Both the position numbers and the translations under genes were made by a program. This document shows, piece by piece, positions 53,832-63,750 of a stretch of DNA of 64,000 nucleotides. The DNA is from Pachyseris speciosa (taxonomy: Eukaryota; Cnidaria; Anthozoa; Scleractinia; Pachyseridae): positions 155,001 through 219,000 of the forward strand of contig JAEMWC010000951.1 of assembly GCA_016490735.1 (NCBI GenBank), in the 5' to 3' direction. The notes beneath the pieces were generated by a model, which was not told the DNA's origin, did not search any database, and was given only the letters and a program-made list of their open reading frames with translations. The stretch's first letter is position 1. Every line of letters begins with the position of its first letter.

Positions 53832-54345
53832 ACTTTATTTCATGTGGATATACACTTAGCCTGAGAGGTAGTTTACAGGTATTCCACCTAATAACTAATG
53901 AAAATCTAACAACTGAACAACGCTAATTCATCAGATAAACGCAATTCATCAGGTAAAATCACAAATTAAATACTGATTAAAACTATTTAAAACTATTATT
54001 ACAATATGACCGCCGCAGTCAAAATACTATTAAAACTAATGTTACAAGTTTACTAATCCCCGAACTTTAACGATCTAATTCTGTTTACTATTTCATTGGT
54101 GCCTACTTATATTCTAATGTCATTTGATAGTTCATTCCATTTCTTGGCTGCAAAATATTTCCATGACTTGAGTCCATATTTGGTAGTGTTAACTTTAGGT
54201 TAAGATAAAACATATTCTTGGCGCCTGAGATTGTACATAAATGAGCGTAAATTAATAAGATTCCTAATTGCCCGTGGTGCTTTGCTCGATATGCTATTAT
54301 GTATTGTTAATAACATGTCTTGAATTCTTCGAGATTCCATGGAGG
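53832..54345 (-). mobile_element. LINE ORF2 C-terminal relic (CR1/Rex-like)
   Basis: The minus-strand reading includes INLRSFMYNLRRQEYVL, a stop, then NTTKYGLKSWKYFAAKKWNE and LSNDIRI with another stop. The pattern LR-x-Y-x-LR ... T-x-YG-x-x-S-x-Y-x-A-x-x-W-N-x-L is typical of the end of CR1-type LINE ORF2. Several stops make it dead. Confidence 0.65.
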
Positions 54346-54619
54346 GTAGTCTTATCCTTTCCAAGAGATGTTATAACATAGCTTGTAAATTAGTGCAGTC
54401 AAATTCAATTGCGCGAGCGTGCTTCATATTCCTATTGTGCACGCTAATGACGTAGCAAAGGGAATTTCTCTTTATAGCGGAGCTCCGCGCGTCAAAGTTT
54501 CGTCGTGTAACTTGATTAATTTTCGATTTTTGTTTGTTTGAACCTGTAAGAATCAGCGTTTGGATGTCTTGGCTGGCTTTGGTTATTTTAGAGTGTACGT
54601 GCATGTCTACCAGGGAAAG

Positions 54620-55340
54620 TATTTCTTAAGAGCTTGAATTAAATTGAAGGCAGAAACTCACGCTCGAGGGACAAAAAGCCGATCAAATGCATGTCTCAAA
54701 ATCTGACAGAAAGTTGTCAAAAAGCTGTCAAGAAAATGTCAAAAACAAGCGCTAAAGCTTCACGCTTCATTTGTAAAAGCTATACTATACAGATCATCGT
54801 CCAAAGACTGTAAATAATGAAGTGTCGCCGTTTAACTTGATTAATTCTCGAGCTTTTTGTTGAACCGGTAAGAATCAGTGCTTGGATGTTAAAAACAGCG
54901 AAATGTGTTGGTTTGGTTGGTTGGCTTTGATAATTTTATCGTGGACGGGTCTGCGAGGGAGAAGCTCGTGTGGTTTTGCAAGCGCTGTCATCGTTATAAC
55001 TGGATGATATTTTGCCGCTGAGAATCTTAAATCGAAGAGGCTTCCTTGGTGGACATGGGAAGTAACAATGAAACTATCGAGCCACTTTACGGTTTTGTGT
55101 CTTCTTAGCTAAGGAAAGATTTTGTGTGAAATGGCATCATTATTCAGCTCTACCGCGTTCCGAGTGATTGCCAACTCTCTTCTACGTTTCCCAAAATTTT
55201 TACTGCCGGATTTGAACATGTTCTAGCATGATTTGGTCGATTACATTTTGGCTGTTGTATGTTTTCAGCATGGAGATTCTTAAAACGCTTTAGTATGTTT
55301 TTGTCATCCCTTAAGTGGCGTGTTTATTACATTTTATTTT
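54620..55340. other. No gene recognised
   Basis: This is low-information DNA between the LINE relic and the GGAAC cluster. No coding or repeat structure was identified. Confidence 0.4.
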
Positions 55341-55344
55341 TGAG

Positions 55345-55905
55345 CACTGTTCCCGTTTTTGCTTTGGGAACGTTCCCATCAGGGGACGATTGTTCCTATT
55401 TGAAGTGGTCCTTTTAGCATCAAAAGGAACAAACTGCTGTGAAAAATAGGAACAAAGTGTTCATTTAGAGCTAAAAAGAACCTTTTGTTCCGCATTTTTA
55501 ACATTGAAAGGAACGTTTTGTTCCTCAAATGAGTGACTAGGAACAAGTGTTCCCTATGGTATTGTTCCTCTTTTAATCATTTTGGTCCTTTTTATGCAGT
55601 TGAGGAACAATTGTTCCTATTAATGCGTTCCCTTTTGGAGTAGCTGTTCCTTTATGCTGGCGTGAGGAACTTTCGTTCCCAAATGCTTACGTTCCTTTTT
55701 CTTGTAAAGGAACGTTTGTTCCTTTCTTTCGTCGTTGCTGCTTTGAAAATTGGTTCCTTTTCGTTCATTTGAGGAACAATTGTTCCCATTAATGGTTCCG
55801 TTTTGAATGAAATGTTCCTTTTTATGGGCACGTGGAACAGTTTGTTCCTAAACATCAGTTCCTATTTGTGCACAAAGGTTCCTATTTAGAAAACGGCAGT
55901 TCCTT
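55345..55905. repeat. Irregular cluster of GGAAC/GTTCC dyads
   Basis: About 560 bp hold roughly 30 occurrences of GGAAC or GTTCC, many paired as short dyads such as GGAACAATTGTTCC, GGAACGTTTTGTTCC and GGGAACGTTCCC. Spacing is irregular (about 15-40 bp) with T-rich filler, so it is not a simple tandem repeat. It lies 370 bp upstream of the recombinase pseudogene start at 56272. It could be a decayed minisatellite, a binding-site cluster or part of a mobile element end. Confidence 0.75.
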
Positions 55906-56271
55906 TGTGCATGTTGTTCAACAGAAACATTCTTCTCTTCTTGCCATCTATGTCAGTTTATTGCTTTTGAAATGGTAAAACGTTTGGTGTATAGTTTTAA
56001 GCTGGAAAAAACTCGAAACACAGTCCATAACATATTTTAAAAGACATTTCGAGGCGCTTATTGACTTGTCCGGACAAGGTTGAACATAATCGCACCAACG
56101 TCATATGTCACCTTAGATTTGCAAGTTTAATTACGAATAGCACACACTGCCACGCCTGAGCAAGCGGGGGCAAGTTGGGGCAAGTTGCACAATGCAGCCA
56201 TTCTTTTTTCCGTCGCCTTTGTAGTTTGTTCACAATTTATGCAAGTGGAACAAACTGTGTGAATCACACAG

Positions 56272-57961
56272 ATGTCAGAGATGAACAAGAAAGGCAAGGT
56301 TGACTGGTCGAAAATCGATGGCTCATCACCGAAACCGAAACGGCTTCACTTGGAAAAGGACGAAACAGATAGCTTGTGTCACTGTCCAATACAAGTGTGT
56401 GATCACGATGGATTTAAAAGCCAACGCGGTTGCAGCAAACACGTGAACACCAAGCACAGTTGGTTCTTTTTCTTTGACAAAAAGCCCGTTGCAAGTACCA
56501 AAGACCTTGCCGATGACGATAAAGCGAGCGAAATCGCAAAACCACCTGCCAGAGTATTGCCATCATTTTCGGTTTGCAGCCAAATTGGCGAATCATTCAC
56601 GAAATGGTTGACTGGAAGTGGCGGTGGTTGCAAGAAAGATCGCGCAGCTCAGCAGATTGTCAAGAGGTGTTTCAAATTTCTCAAATTTTGCTGCGAAGAC
56701 GAGGAGGAATTGAGTTTTGAAGTGCTGGACTTCAGCCTGTGTTCTCACAGTCTGTTATTCAAGTTTATCGATCACTTGCAGGACGAATGCAAGCTAGGAC
56801 ACGGTGGACGATTGGGCTACATTGATGCCATCTCTGAAATGATCGACTTCAGAAAAATAAATGGCGCCTCTGACGCAGTTCTCCGAAACTTGTCATCGAC
56901 AGAATTGTGCCTGAAAAGAGCTCGCAAGACGGTGGCAAAGATGATGAGATTGCAGTGGACACAAGATCTAGACATTGAAACTCTGGATGCTAGGGGGCAC
57001 TGGGCAACCCTGGAAGAACTGTTAGAAGTGGTGACGTTTCATTTGCTCGTTACCAAAACACCGTGAAGACGTGCAAGACAAGTCCGGGTCAAGTCAACCC
57101 GTCGGACTTAACATTTGCCACGAAATTTGTAGCGGTGTATTTGTCCATCAAGGTGAAGGGGTCTCGCCCTATGACTTATCAGTACTTGACAGTCGACATG
57201 GTTAAGACAGCCAAGGAGAACGGGGGATTTATCGACCAGAAAAAGTTCAAGACTGCTGGTAAGTACGGATTTGACTCGTTGATTCTGACCGACGCAAGCA
57301 TGCAGGTGCTCGATGGCTACATCGATTTGGTAAGACCATTGCTGAACCCCAGTGCGAGTTCGTTCTGGTGACGAGAAATGGGGGCCAACACAGCAAATTG
57401 GGCGATGTCATGAGCAAACTAGTCTTTGACGCAATCGGAAAGTACGTTCACCCGACGCGCTATCGCCAAATCGTCGAAACGCAAAGCCTCAATAAGCTCA
57501 CTAGCAAAGAGCAAAGGATTTTGTCGGAAGATCAGAAACACAGCTCAGGAGTCGCCAAAGTTCACTATCAAAAGCAGAGGTCGCGCGAAGTTGCTGCGAA
57601 GGCTCACGAGTGTCTGCAAAAGCTACAAGGTGCTAAAGGCTCCGAACTGGATAAGGAGGTGAATACGAGATTTCGCGATTCAACGTCAAGTTCTGCGGCA
57701 CTGGCTGAAAGCGCAGAGTCGAATAGCGTAGTGCCCCCTGAGAGGAATGCCCCACCGACAAATCCATTGCGAATCCAAAGAAGTCAGCGCCGGGCGTTGA
57801 AATTTACAGCATACGAGGACGAGTTTCTCAAGGAAGGGATTGCTAAGCACGGATTTGGACAATGGACCGCTATTTTGAGAGATCCCGAGTACACGTTTCA
57901 AGAGGGCAGAACGGCAGACTCTCTAAAGAAAAGGGCTGGAATGAAAATGCCGCTCGGTTAA
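56272..57961 (+). pseudogene. Crypton-like tyrosine recombinase with zinc finger and SANT domain, two frameshifts
   Basis: The N-terminal part (56272 to about 57040) has a C2H2-like finger (C38, C43, H57, H62) and a helical region typical of a recombinase DNA-binding domain. After a frame change near 57040 the core begins, with R in KGSRPMTYQYLT and K in FKTAGKYGF. A second frame change near 57355 leads to HPTRYRQIVET (H-x-x-R) and DQKHSSGVAKVHYQK (H and final Y). A C-terminal SANT/Myb-like domain follows (FTAYEDEFLKEGIAKHGFGQ then W). All recombinase residues are thus visible but split over three frames. I recall similar zinc finger-YR-SANT proteins from cnidarian genomes. It is probably a dead Crypton-like transposase gene; exon structure cannot fully be excluded, but no splice signals fit the frame changes well. 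Confidence 0.7.
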
Positions 57962-58297
57962 CAATTCAACTAGAAAGAATCGACAAATGCACACCAACTA
58001 AAATGCAGTGGAAACTGAACCATTTAATTATGAAAATTTGACTAACAGCTAGCTTGTTAGCACACTGATCTACGGAATGCGTTTTATAAATGATCAAACT
58101 GTAATAAACTCTAATTTCTTGGACGCAAAAGCCCATTCTTGTAACTAGTTCTCACAGGTACATGTAGCGTTCTGATTGCCTAATTCTATTTACTTAATGT
58201 GGGAAAGTAGCAAACTACTGGAAACGACCACTCTACATTACGGCCTATCTTACGAGAAAAAAACTGCTTTTACTTTTGACTAGTAAAGTATCGAGGC
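57962..58297. other. Convergent intergenic region
   Basis: This 336-bp AT-rich spacer lies between the ends of two convergent genes. AATAAA at about 58101 could serve the + strand gene. No other structure is seen. Confidence 0.4.
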
Positions 58298-59218
58298 CTA
58301 GAATTGTTGAAATAAACTCGTCTTTCCACTATTAGCGGCACCAATAAGGCAAGGAACTTTGTCTTTGTGTCTCTTTTGATTGTGATTCAAGAGCCTCAAG
58401 AAATCTTCGCAAAATTCCTCAATTTCATCTTCTGTGAGGCTGTTTTCCAAAATTTCTTTGAAATACTTCGGTTCTGGCTCTATGGTTGGATCGTACGAAC
58501 TAAACACACGTGGTGTAACATGACCAATGTCCTTGTCCGCGATCACATTCTCCAGGAAGCGACGCTCCTTGATTGACCAGCACTTGCCGTCGTTTACCCC
58601 AATCAAATTATAATCTACACAAAGTGGTCGAATGGCCTCGCAGTGCGGGTTGGCTAGGATATCGATGACTTTCTTCATGTCCTTTAGGAGTCGCGCCTTG
58701 AAAGACTCGTTCGCCCCCAAACTATTAACGAACGCCTCCACCTCGCACTTATAGGAATAGGTGTACTTTGCCTTGTCGCATTTCTTGTACACTTTTCCAC
58801 CGTGCAAAGCGTAGCCCAGCCTTTTCATTGCGATGCCAATGTCATTAACAAGCACTGTTAGTTTATCGGACAATTTTGCGTGTTCGTTGACGATTTCATT
58901 CTCTCTTGGAACAGCCGAGCCGTCTAATTGGAAGCCGAACTGGTCGATGACCAGTTTTACATCTTCAAGTTTTCTCAAAGCCCACGAAAGACTGGAAGAG
59001 AACGATGGATCGACCAGACAGATCCGGACTACGTTCTCCGTGCCGCATTGGTCGAGATCCACTGAATCGGCGTCCCCCACGAAACTTTCAAATTCATCAC
59101 GAAAGCAATAGTTGTAAGACGAACTCACTAGGTCCTCCATAAACGGGTTCTTGTGGTCTTTAAGGACTTTGAACAGCTCTTTTATCGCTCCAGTCTCTTT
59201 ACCCTCGTGGCAGGGGAC
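58298..59218 (-). CDS. SF3-helicase-like protein, exon C (ends at the Walker A motif)
   Basis: The exon starts after the acceptor TCGATTTTAG in phase 0 with VPCHEGKETGAIKELF. It encodes about 300 residues of a mainly helical domain before the P-loop CLIGAANSGKTSLF (G-x4-G-K-T/S). The frame stops at TAG 58298-58300, seven residues after the P-loop, so Walker B, C and the rest are missing. I recall related anthozoan proteins in which an SF3-type ATPase continues beyond this motif. Truncation makes it inactive as an ATPase. It could derive from a mobile element or an old viral-type replication gene; I cannot decide. Confidence 0.55.
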   Translation of the reverse strand, partial: VPCHEGKETGAIKELFKVLKDHKNPFMEDLVSSSYNYCFRDEFESFVGDADSVDLDQCGTENVVRICLVDPSFSSSLSWALRKLEDVKLVIDQFGFQLDGSAVPRENEIVNEHAKLSDKLTVLVNDIGIAMKRLGYALHGGKVYKKCDKAKYTYSYKCEVEAFVNSLGANESFKARLLKDMKKVIDILANPHCEAIRPLCVDYNLIGVNDGKCWSIKERRFLENVIADKDIGHVTPRVFSSYDPTIEPEPKYFKEILENSLTEDEIEEFCEDFLRLLNHNQKRHKDKVPCLIGAANSGKTSLFQQF

Positions 59219-59835
59219 CTAAAATCGAGAAATATTTAACAAGTTGATTCCGGTTCTTTCATAATAACCAGCATTCGGCTGGTGAACAAGTGATCAGTAA
59301 TTTTCGGTACCGAGGAAATTCAACGTTAGGGTACTTTGAAATTCCAGGCTAAATAAAAGTTGTTGAATCTAACCGTTGAAATTATCTTGGGCAGTTACAA
59401 GTTTACTGTAAAGCCTGCTTTTAGCTATTTTTTTTTTATTTAATGCCTTGTAATAAGGTAGTAAAAGAGCTATTACACTTTATCACTGATTAGTGTTACG
59501 GAAATCGTGTGTTTACGTAATCAAAACAATTTTAATGCGTATAGAATTTGACTGTTTAGTTGACCGGAAAGGGATAGGCATCGAACCTGTCATCGTTAGT
59601 AACTTTAACCAATCAGAGAACCCATTGTACAATTTGCTGTATCTTTTGTTCAAGAAATCGAAGTGTGTTGTAATCGAGATCGGGACATCGTGAGAGACAA
59701 ATATATCTGTTTAAAATTCTATCGTGAGTGAGTGATTTTAGCGCGAGTTTATCGGGAGAAACATTGTGTTGTCAGGCAATTATCTAATTCCCAACAGTGT
59801 TACTTATGTCAATTTTACGATTGGAATAAAGTTAC
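59219..59835 (-). other. Predicted intron
   Basis: On the minus strand the donor is CAG/GTAACT and the acceptor CGATTTTAG. The 617 nt join two phase-0 ends. It is AT-rich with no further gene. Confidence 0.5.
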
Positions 59836-60143
59836 CTGATTTGCGAAGACATCCACGTTGCACTCCAGGAGGGCTCGGTGGATAACAAGAGGACTACACG
59901 GTGCACCATTTGGCGTGGTCAGAGCGATCCAGTAACTCACACATGGGCACAGCTTCTGATTTATGATTGTGGTGTGACTTGCAACCCATTCTTGGCTTGT
60001 TGAATTGCCGTATTGACTCGAATCCGGAAATTCGTCTGCATCATCGCTCCCCTCTTCCTCGACATGCGCCTTTTTCCTGCTTCGTTCTTTCTTTAGACTT
60101 TGCGAGCTAATGGCGCTGAAAAAGAATGCGACATTCTTCATGC
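59836..60143 (-). CDS. SF3-helicase-like protein, exon B
   Basis: After the acceptor CTATTTCGCAG the exon encodes FFFSAISSQSLKKERSRKKA, an acidic serine patch (EEEGSDDADEFPDSS) and a more structured end (CPCVSYWIALTTPNGAPCSP, then ALLECNVDVFANQ). It leaves in phase 0. The basic then acidic linker resembles a nuclear protein. No named domain is recognised. Confidence 0.5.
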
Positions 60144-60264
60144 CTGCGAAATAGACGAAACAAGCTATATTATTCACTGAATCTGCATCAATTAATTCCA
60201 CCCAAACAACGACAGAAAAGCTCGAAATTTTAAACAGCACACACATAAACAAACCTTGCAGAGC

Positions 60265-60500
60265 TTTATCACAGGCATCTCTAGTTCGACACACGCCATT
60301 CCACGCATTTTCAAAACTTTCTTCCTGAACCTTGCAAGCACACTTTGCACTGATAATACTACATTTTCCCAAAACTACCGGGCTCAAGTAGCACAACGCA
60401 GCGCTTTTTATCGTCCTGCTGTTTAGTTGACGGCATGGATAACGAGCCCTCTGCATCTTGAACGACAATGTAAGCCCTGAAACGTATTTTTCTTTTATAG
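60265..60500 (-). pseudogene. Possible exon A of the SF3-helicase-like gene
   Basis: A minus-strand segment after the acceptor ACGTTTCAG ends at CAAG/GTTTGT in the phase required by exon B. In that phase the residues are cysteine-rich (SIISAKCACKVQEESFENAW). An alternative frame at the upstream end also looks coding (LLEPGSFGKM), suggesting a frameshift between them. The true N terminus is not found. Confidence 0.35.
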
Positions 60501-60582
60501 AGAGAAGACTTGTGAAGTTCCCAGGAATAATTATATCACACAAAATGCAATCAACAGAAGACGTAGTTGTTTGTTTTAAATG

Positions 60583-60930
60583 GCCAATTGTGAAACGCTA
60601 TCAGTTCGCAGGTGCTCTCCAGTGAAATTTCTAGACGACTTTTCTTGCTACGTAATTTTCATGTCAATGCCATTTTTCGTCGCACTGGTCAGCTATGAAC
60701 AGCTCTTTCACAGCGAACAATAAAGTAGGTAACGAAGCAACAGTGACATTTTTAATCAGCCAATTGTGACACGCAATCAGTTCTCAGACTATTTACAGCT
60801 ACTTTTGTAGACGAATTTTCTCATCCGTTACTTTCCCGAATTTAATTTTTGCTATTAATATTTGAGCTGGTCAGCAATCAACAGCTATTTTACACCAAAT
60901 AATAAACTCGATTAACAAGCCACAATGACG
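60583..60930. repeat. Two imperfect tandem copies of a 175-bp unit
   Basis: Both units contain CCAATTGTGA, ACGC-ATCAGTTC, GTAGACGA or CTAGACGA, CGTTACTTT or CTACGTAATTTT, and GGTCAGC with CAACAGC or GAACAGC, followed by an AATAAA-like end. They lie immediately upstream of the minus-strand helicase-like gene, where a promoter would be expected. Confidence 0.55.
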
Positions 60931-61379
60931 GTAAATTCGTTTGAGAGGAATTTAGGAAATACTGTCTACACATGGTACCAGTAGGGGCTAACAACAACAT
61001 CAACCAGAACTAATGGGGCAAGCGAAAAGAGTTGAGAAAATATCATATACAGCGGCGTGTTTTCATCGTGTATTACACAATTATCACGACTCATGTTAAA
61101 AAAAAAAAAAACGAACAAGATTAAATGAACTGAGACAGTTCTCATTTTGATGTTGGGGAAGGTATAAAATTGACGTGAAAGTGTCACTGATTTTTGAAGA
61201 AAGATGTAACGTCTTCTATGTCACCGCAAATGTAGGATGTGATTCAATAAAAACAGTTGAAACAGAATATAGAAACCAGAGATAAGTAAAATCTTGTATT
61301 TCAAAGCCAATCGATGAAAGCGCAAAATGTTATGGTTAAGTTTTACAGAGAGATATCAAAATTAATCTGAACGTTTTCA

Positions 61380-61780
61380 CAAAATCCGTGAAATCCGTCT
61401 TTTCCGCCGTGTTTAGTAAAAAGGTGAACTTAACTGCTCATCAGCACTGGAAGTTTCCACGGAATGTTTTTTCCTAATGATGGCGGAAAGGACGGATTTC
61501 GCGGATTTTGCGGATTTGTTTTTAATTTGATTTATTTAATTCTTCTCTTTAAAACTGTAAGTAAAATATTATTATTAATATATTATGATATATTATTTGT
61601 ATTATACTTACAGTTTTAAAGAGAGATTTTAAATCAAACTTAAAAATCCGCAAAATCCGCGAAATCCGTCCTTTCCGCCATTATTAGGAAAAAACATCCG
61701 TGGAAACTTCCAGTGCTGATGAGCAGTTAAGTTCACCTTTTTACTAAACACGGCGGAAAAGACGGATTTCACGGATTTTG
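61380..61780. mobile_element. 400-bp near-perfect palindrome (foldback MITE)
   Basis: Two arms of about 180 bp, starting CAAAATCCGTGAAATCCGTC and inverted at the right, differ at only a few positions. The loop is about 40 bp of ATATTA repeats. Arms carry sub-repeats of CGGATTT/AAATCCG at both ends, so the hairpin can slip. Weaker inverted similarity extends about 20 bp outward on both sides. No coding is present. Confidence 0.85.
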
Positions 61781-62052
61781 AAACATTGACAGATTAACTT
61801 AGTCATTTCCTTCCATATCTCAGTCAAGTGCCTGCTTCTGAGAGAACAGTTTGGACTGTTTACCTTTAATTTTTCAACTTTGTTTCAAAATCCAACAACG
61901 TTGACGTCTTTTTCCATTTTATATTGATTGGAAAATTGCAGTTCAACTTCTAAATCCTTTTACGCGACGAATCAACAATGGCGCGATATAATATCTAAGA
62001 CTTAAATAGATTTAACGCAATATAGCAAAAGGAACGGGGACATTTGGGAAAC

Positions 62053-62055
<3 letters not shown>

Positions 62056-62127
<72 letters not shown>
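62056..62127 (+). repeat. (CT)n microsatellite
   Basis: A pure CT run of about 36 units. The open frames of poly-SL or poly-RE across it are by-products. Confidence 0.9.
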
Positions 62128-62132
<5 letters not shown>

Positions 62133-62149
62133 AAGCTTGCAACGAGATA

Positions 62150-62475
62150 TGTTTGTTACTTGTCTCGATTCTCCCCTTCTCCAAGAATCTTCGGAGAAAA
62201 GTACGCATCGTGCTTTGTTTTCTTACAATTTTGTTTTGTTGTTTTGTAGTTTTTGAACCGCGGTCAGTTTCTTTTGACTGCTCTAAACTATCAGTTTCGT
62301 ATCCCTTTTTGTCTTTTCTATGGGCATTTATGTCAAAATTGCTCAGAAATTTTCCAGCTTGTAATAATACAAGATTCGTTTGTTACTAGCTAGTCTTGTT
62401 TACTTTCTCCACCTTCTCCAAGAATCTTTTAACAAACATACGCATCGTACTTTGTTTTCTTGCAATAATTTGTTT
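62150..62475 (+). repeat. Imperfect duplicate of a 75-bp block
   Basis: CCTTCTCCAAGAATCTT, then ACGCATCGT-CTTTGTTTTCTT, occurs at about 62175-62225 and again at about 62410-62462 in the same orientation. Confidence 0.6.
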
Positions 62476-62591
62476 TTGATCCGCTTTGAATTCCTTTACG
62501 CTTTCATCTAAAAGTTGTGTGGACTCATTAAAGAATGTTTGTGTTTTTTGCAAACGTTTGCCATATCGAAAACTCTTAACTTTCCCTACAG

Positions 62592-62657
62592 CTGTTCAAT
62601 ATTTTGGACACAAAATTGGCCCAATTAAGGAAAGCCATGCGAAGTTCCTCGGTGACA
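62592..62657 (+). other. Isolated exon-like segment
   Basis: The acceptor TTTCCCTACAG and donor GTAAGC bound 66 nt, open in phase 1 (VQYFGHKIGPIKESHAKFL). The phase would suit a continuation of the CUB gene (exon 3 ends in phase 1), but it is 14.7 kb away and has no recognised domain. Confidence 0.25.
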
Positions 62658-62708
62658 GTAAGCTTTCATTTAATATTTAAACTATTACTACCGCGTTGAA
62701 AATGTTAT

Positions 62709-62902
62709 AAAACAATTGGCTCATGTGTTAGCTGTGCGTTCATCGAGATATGAAGCACTTGGGAAGTTTAGAGAGCACTCAAGAAGTAGAGTTGCTCGCG
62801 GCTACGCCTCGAGAAACTCTTACGCATCTTTCGTGCTGTCCAAACGTCCCGCGTGCTTCATATCTCGATGAACGCACGCTGACGCATGAACCAATTGTTA
62901 AC
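62709..62902. mobile_element. Hairpin MITE about 190 bp
   Basis: ACAATTGG...GTGCGTTCATCGAGATATGA on the left matches the complement of TCATATCTCGATGAACGCAC...CCAATTGT on the right. The arms meet near CTCGCGGCTACGCCTCGAG, giving almost no loop. Confidence 0.75.
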
Positions 62903-63685
62903 CGATAGGATGCATGTTTATCATTATAGACATATCTTAAAGCCCTTTCGTTGACTTTTTCCATTTTTGCAGTGTTTCTTTTCCGCAATGGTACCAAACT
63001 TGGTTGCAGTAATAAAAATTTGGTAGTATAAACGAATGATATAACGATTCCTTCGGTTTAAGTAGTAAAATGACAGTTTTTGGTGGGACCAGGGAGGAAG
63101 TTGGCGTTGAGTTATTTTTCTAAAGAAATATTAAGGGGCGTCAGATAAAAAAGAGAAAGTCAACTTTTCACCCATACTCTGCATTCAGCTTATTTATACA
63201 GCTTTACATACAGCTTATTTGGTCTGGACCACCGGCCGCACAAGTCTTACGACCTCGCTTCGCCATTGCATCTGACTAGGGGAATGTGGAAGCTGTCAAT
63301 TCCCCCACGCTCGATGCGTAAACCTTGTAACGTCATGTGCATATCTATTCTCGACCCCAGAGCTTTTCCCTTTTGCGCATGTCTACTGGGCGTGACGGCG
63401 GAGTGTTGTCTTGCTATTTACAGATGCCGCTTGGGGAATAAGGAGGAAACAAGAGGCCATATTAGCCTTCACTCGGCCTCGCACAAGTGGCAAACAGAAC
63501 TACACTGATTCACCTACAGGGTTGTAATATTACAGCAAAGTTAGAATAAAAATCTGAATTCCTTTCCACGTTTTATTTTCACACTTTGGTATCATCTTCA
63601 TCATGTACAGATAGTAGCACTGCCTTCTCTAATACAACGTATTTTTTTTCAAGTAAGTCAATATTTCTTGTGTTATGGGTGCCTA
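62903..63685. other. No gene recognised
   Basis: The open frame at 63266-63508 has no domain signal. The word AAATATTAAGGGGCG at about 63127 also occurs at about 50548, hinting at a dispersed repeat. Confidence 0.4.
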
Positions 63686-63750
63686 GGAAACGACGACCCA
63701 AAAATCGACGGCACAGAAAACCGACTACCTAGAAAACGATGACCCAAAAC
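63686..63750 (+). repeat. Diverged relative of the foldback-array terminus
   Basis: AAACGACGACCCAAAAATCG and TAGAAAACGATGACCCAAAA resemble the terminal block of the foldback element at 24052-24090 (CGAAAACGAAGACCCAAAAA). It may be the degraded end of a related element. Confidence 0.4.

Noticed and set aside
55345..55905. Steroid-receptor response elements
   Set aside because: GGAACA/TGTTCC dyads recall such sites, but spacer lengths vary (2-5 bp) and receptors of that class are not expected in cnidarians.
62002..62256. Poly-RE and poly-SL frames
   Set aside because: They are by-products of the (CT)n microsatellite.
62592..62657. Fourth exon of the CUB gene
   Set aside because: Phase fits, but distance, lack of domain and intervening mobile elements leave it unsupported; listed only as exon-like.
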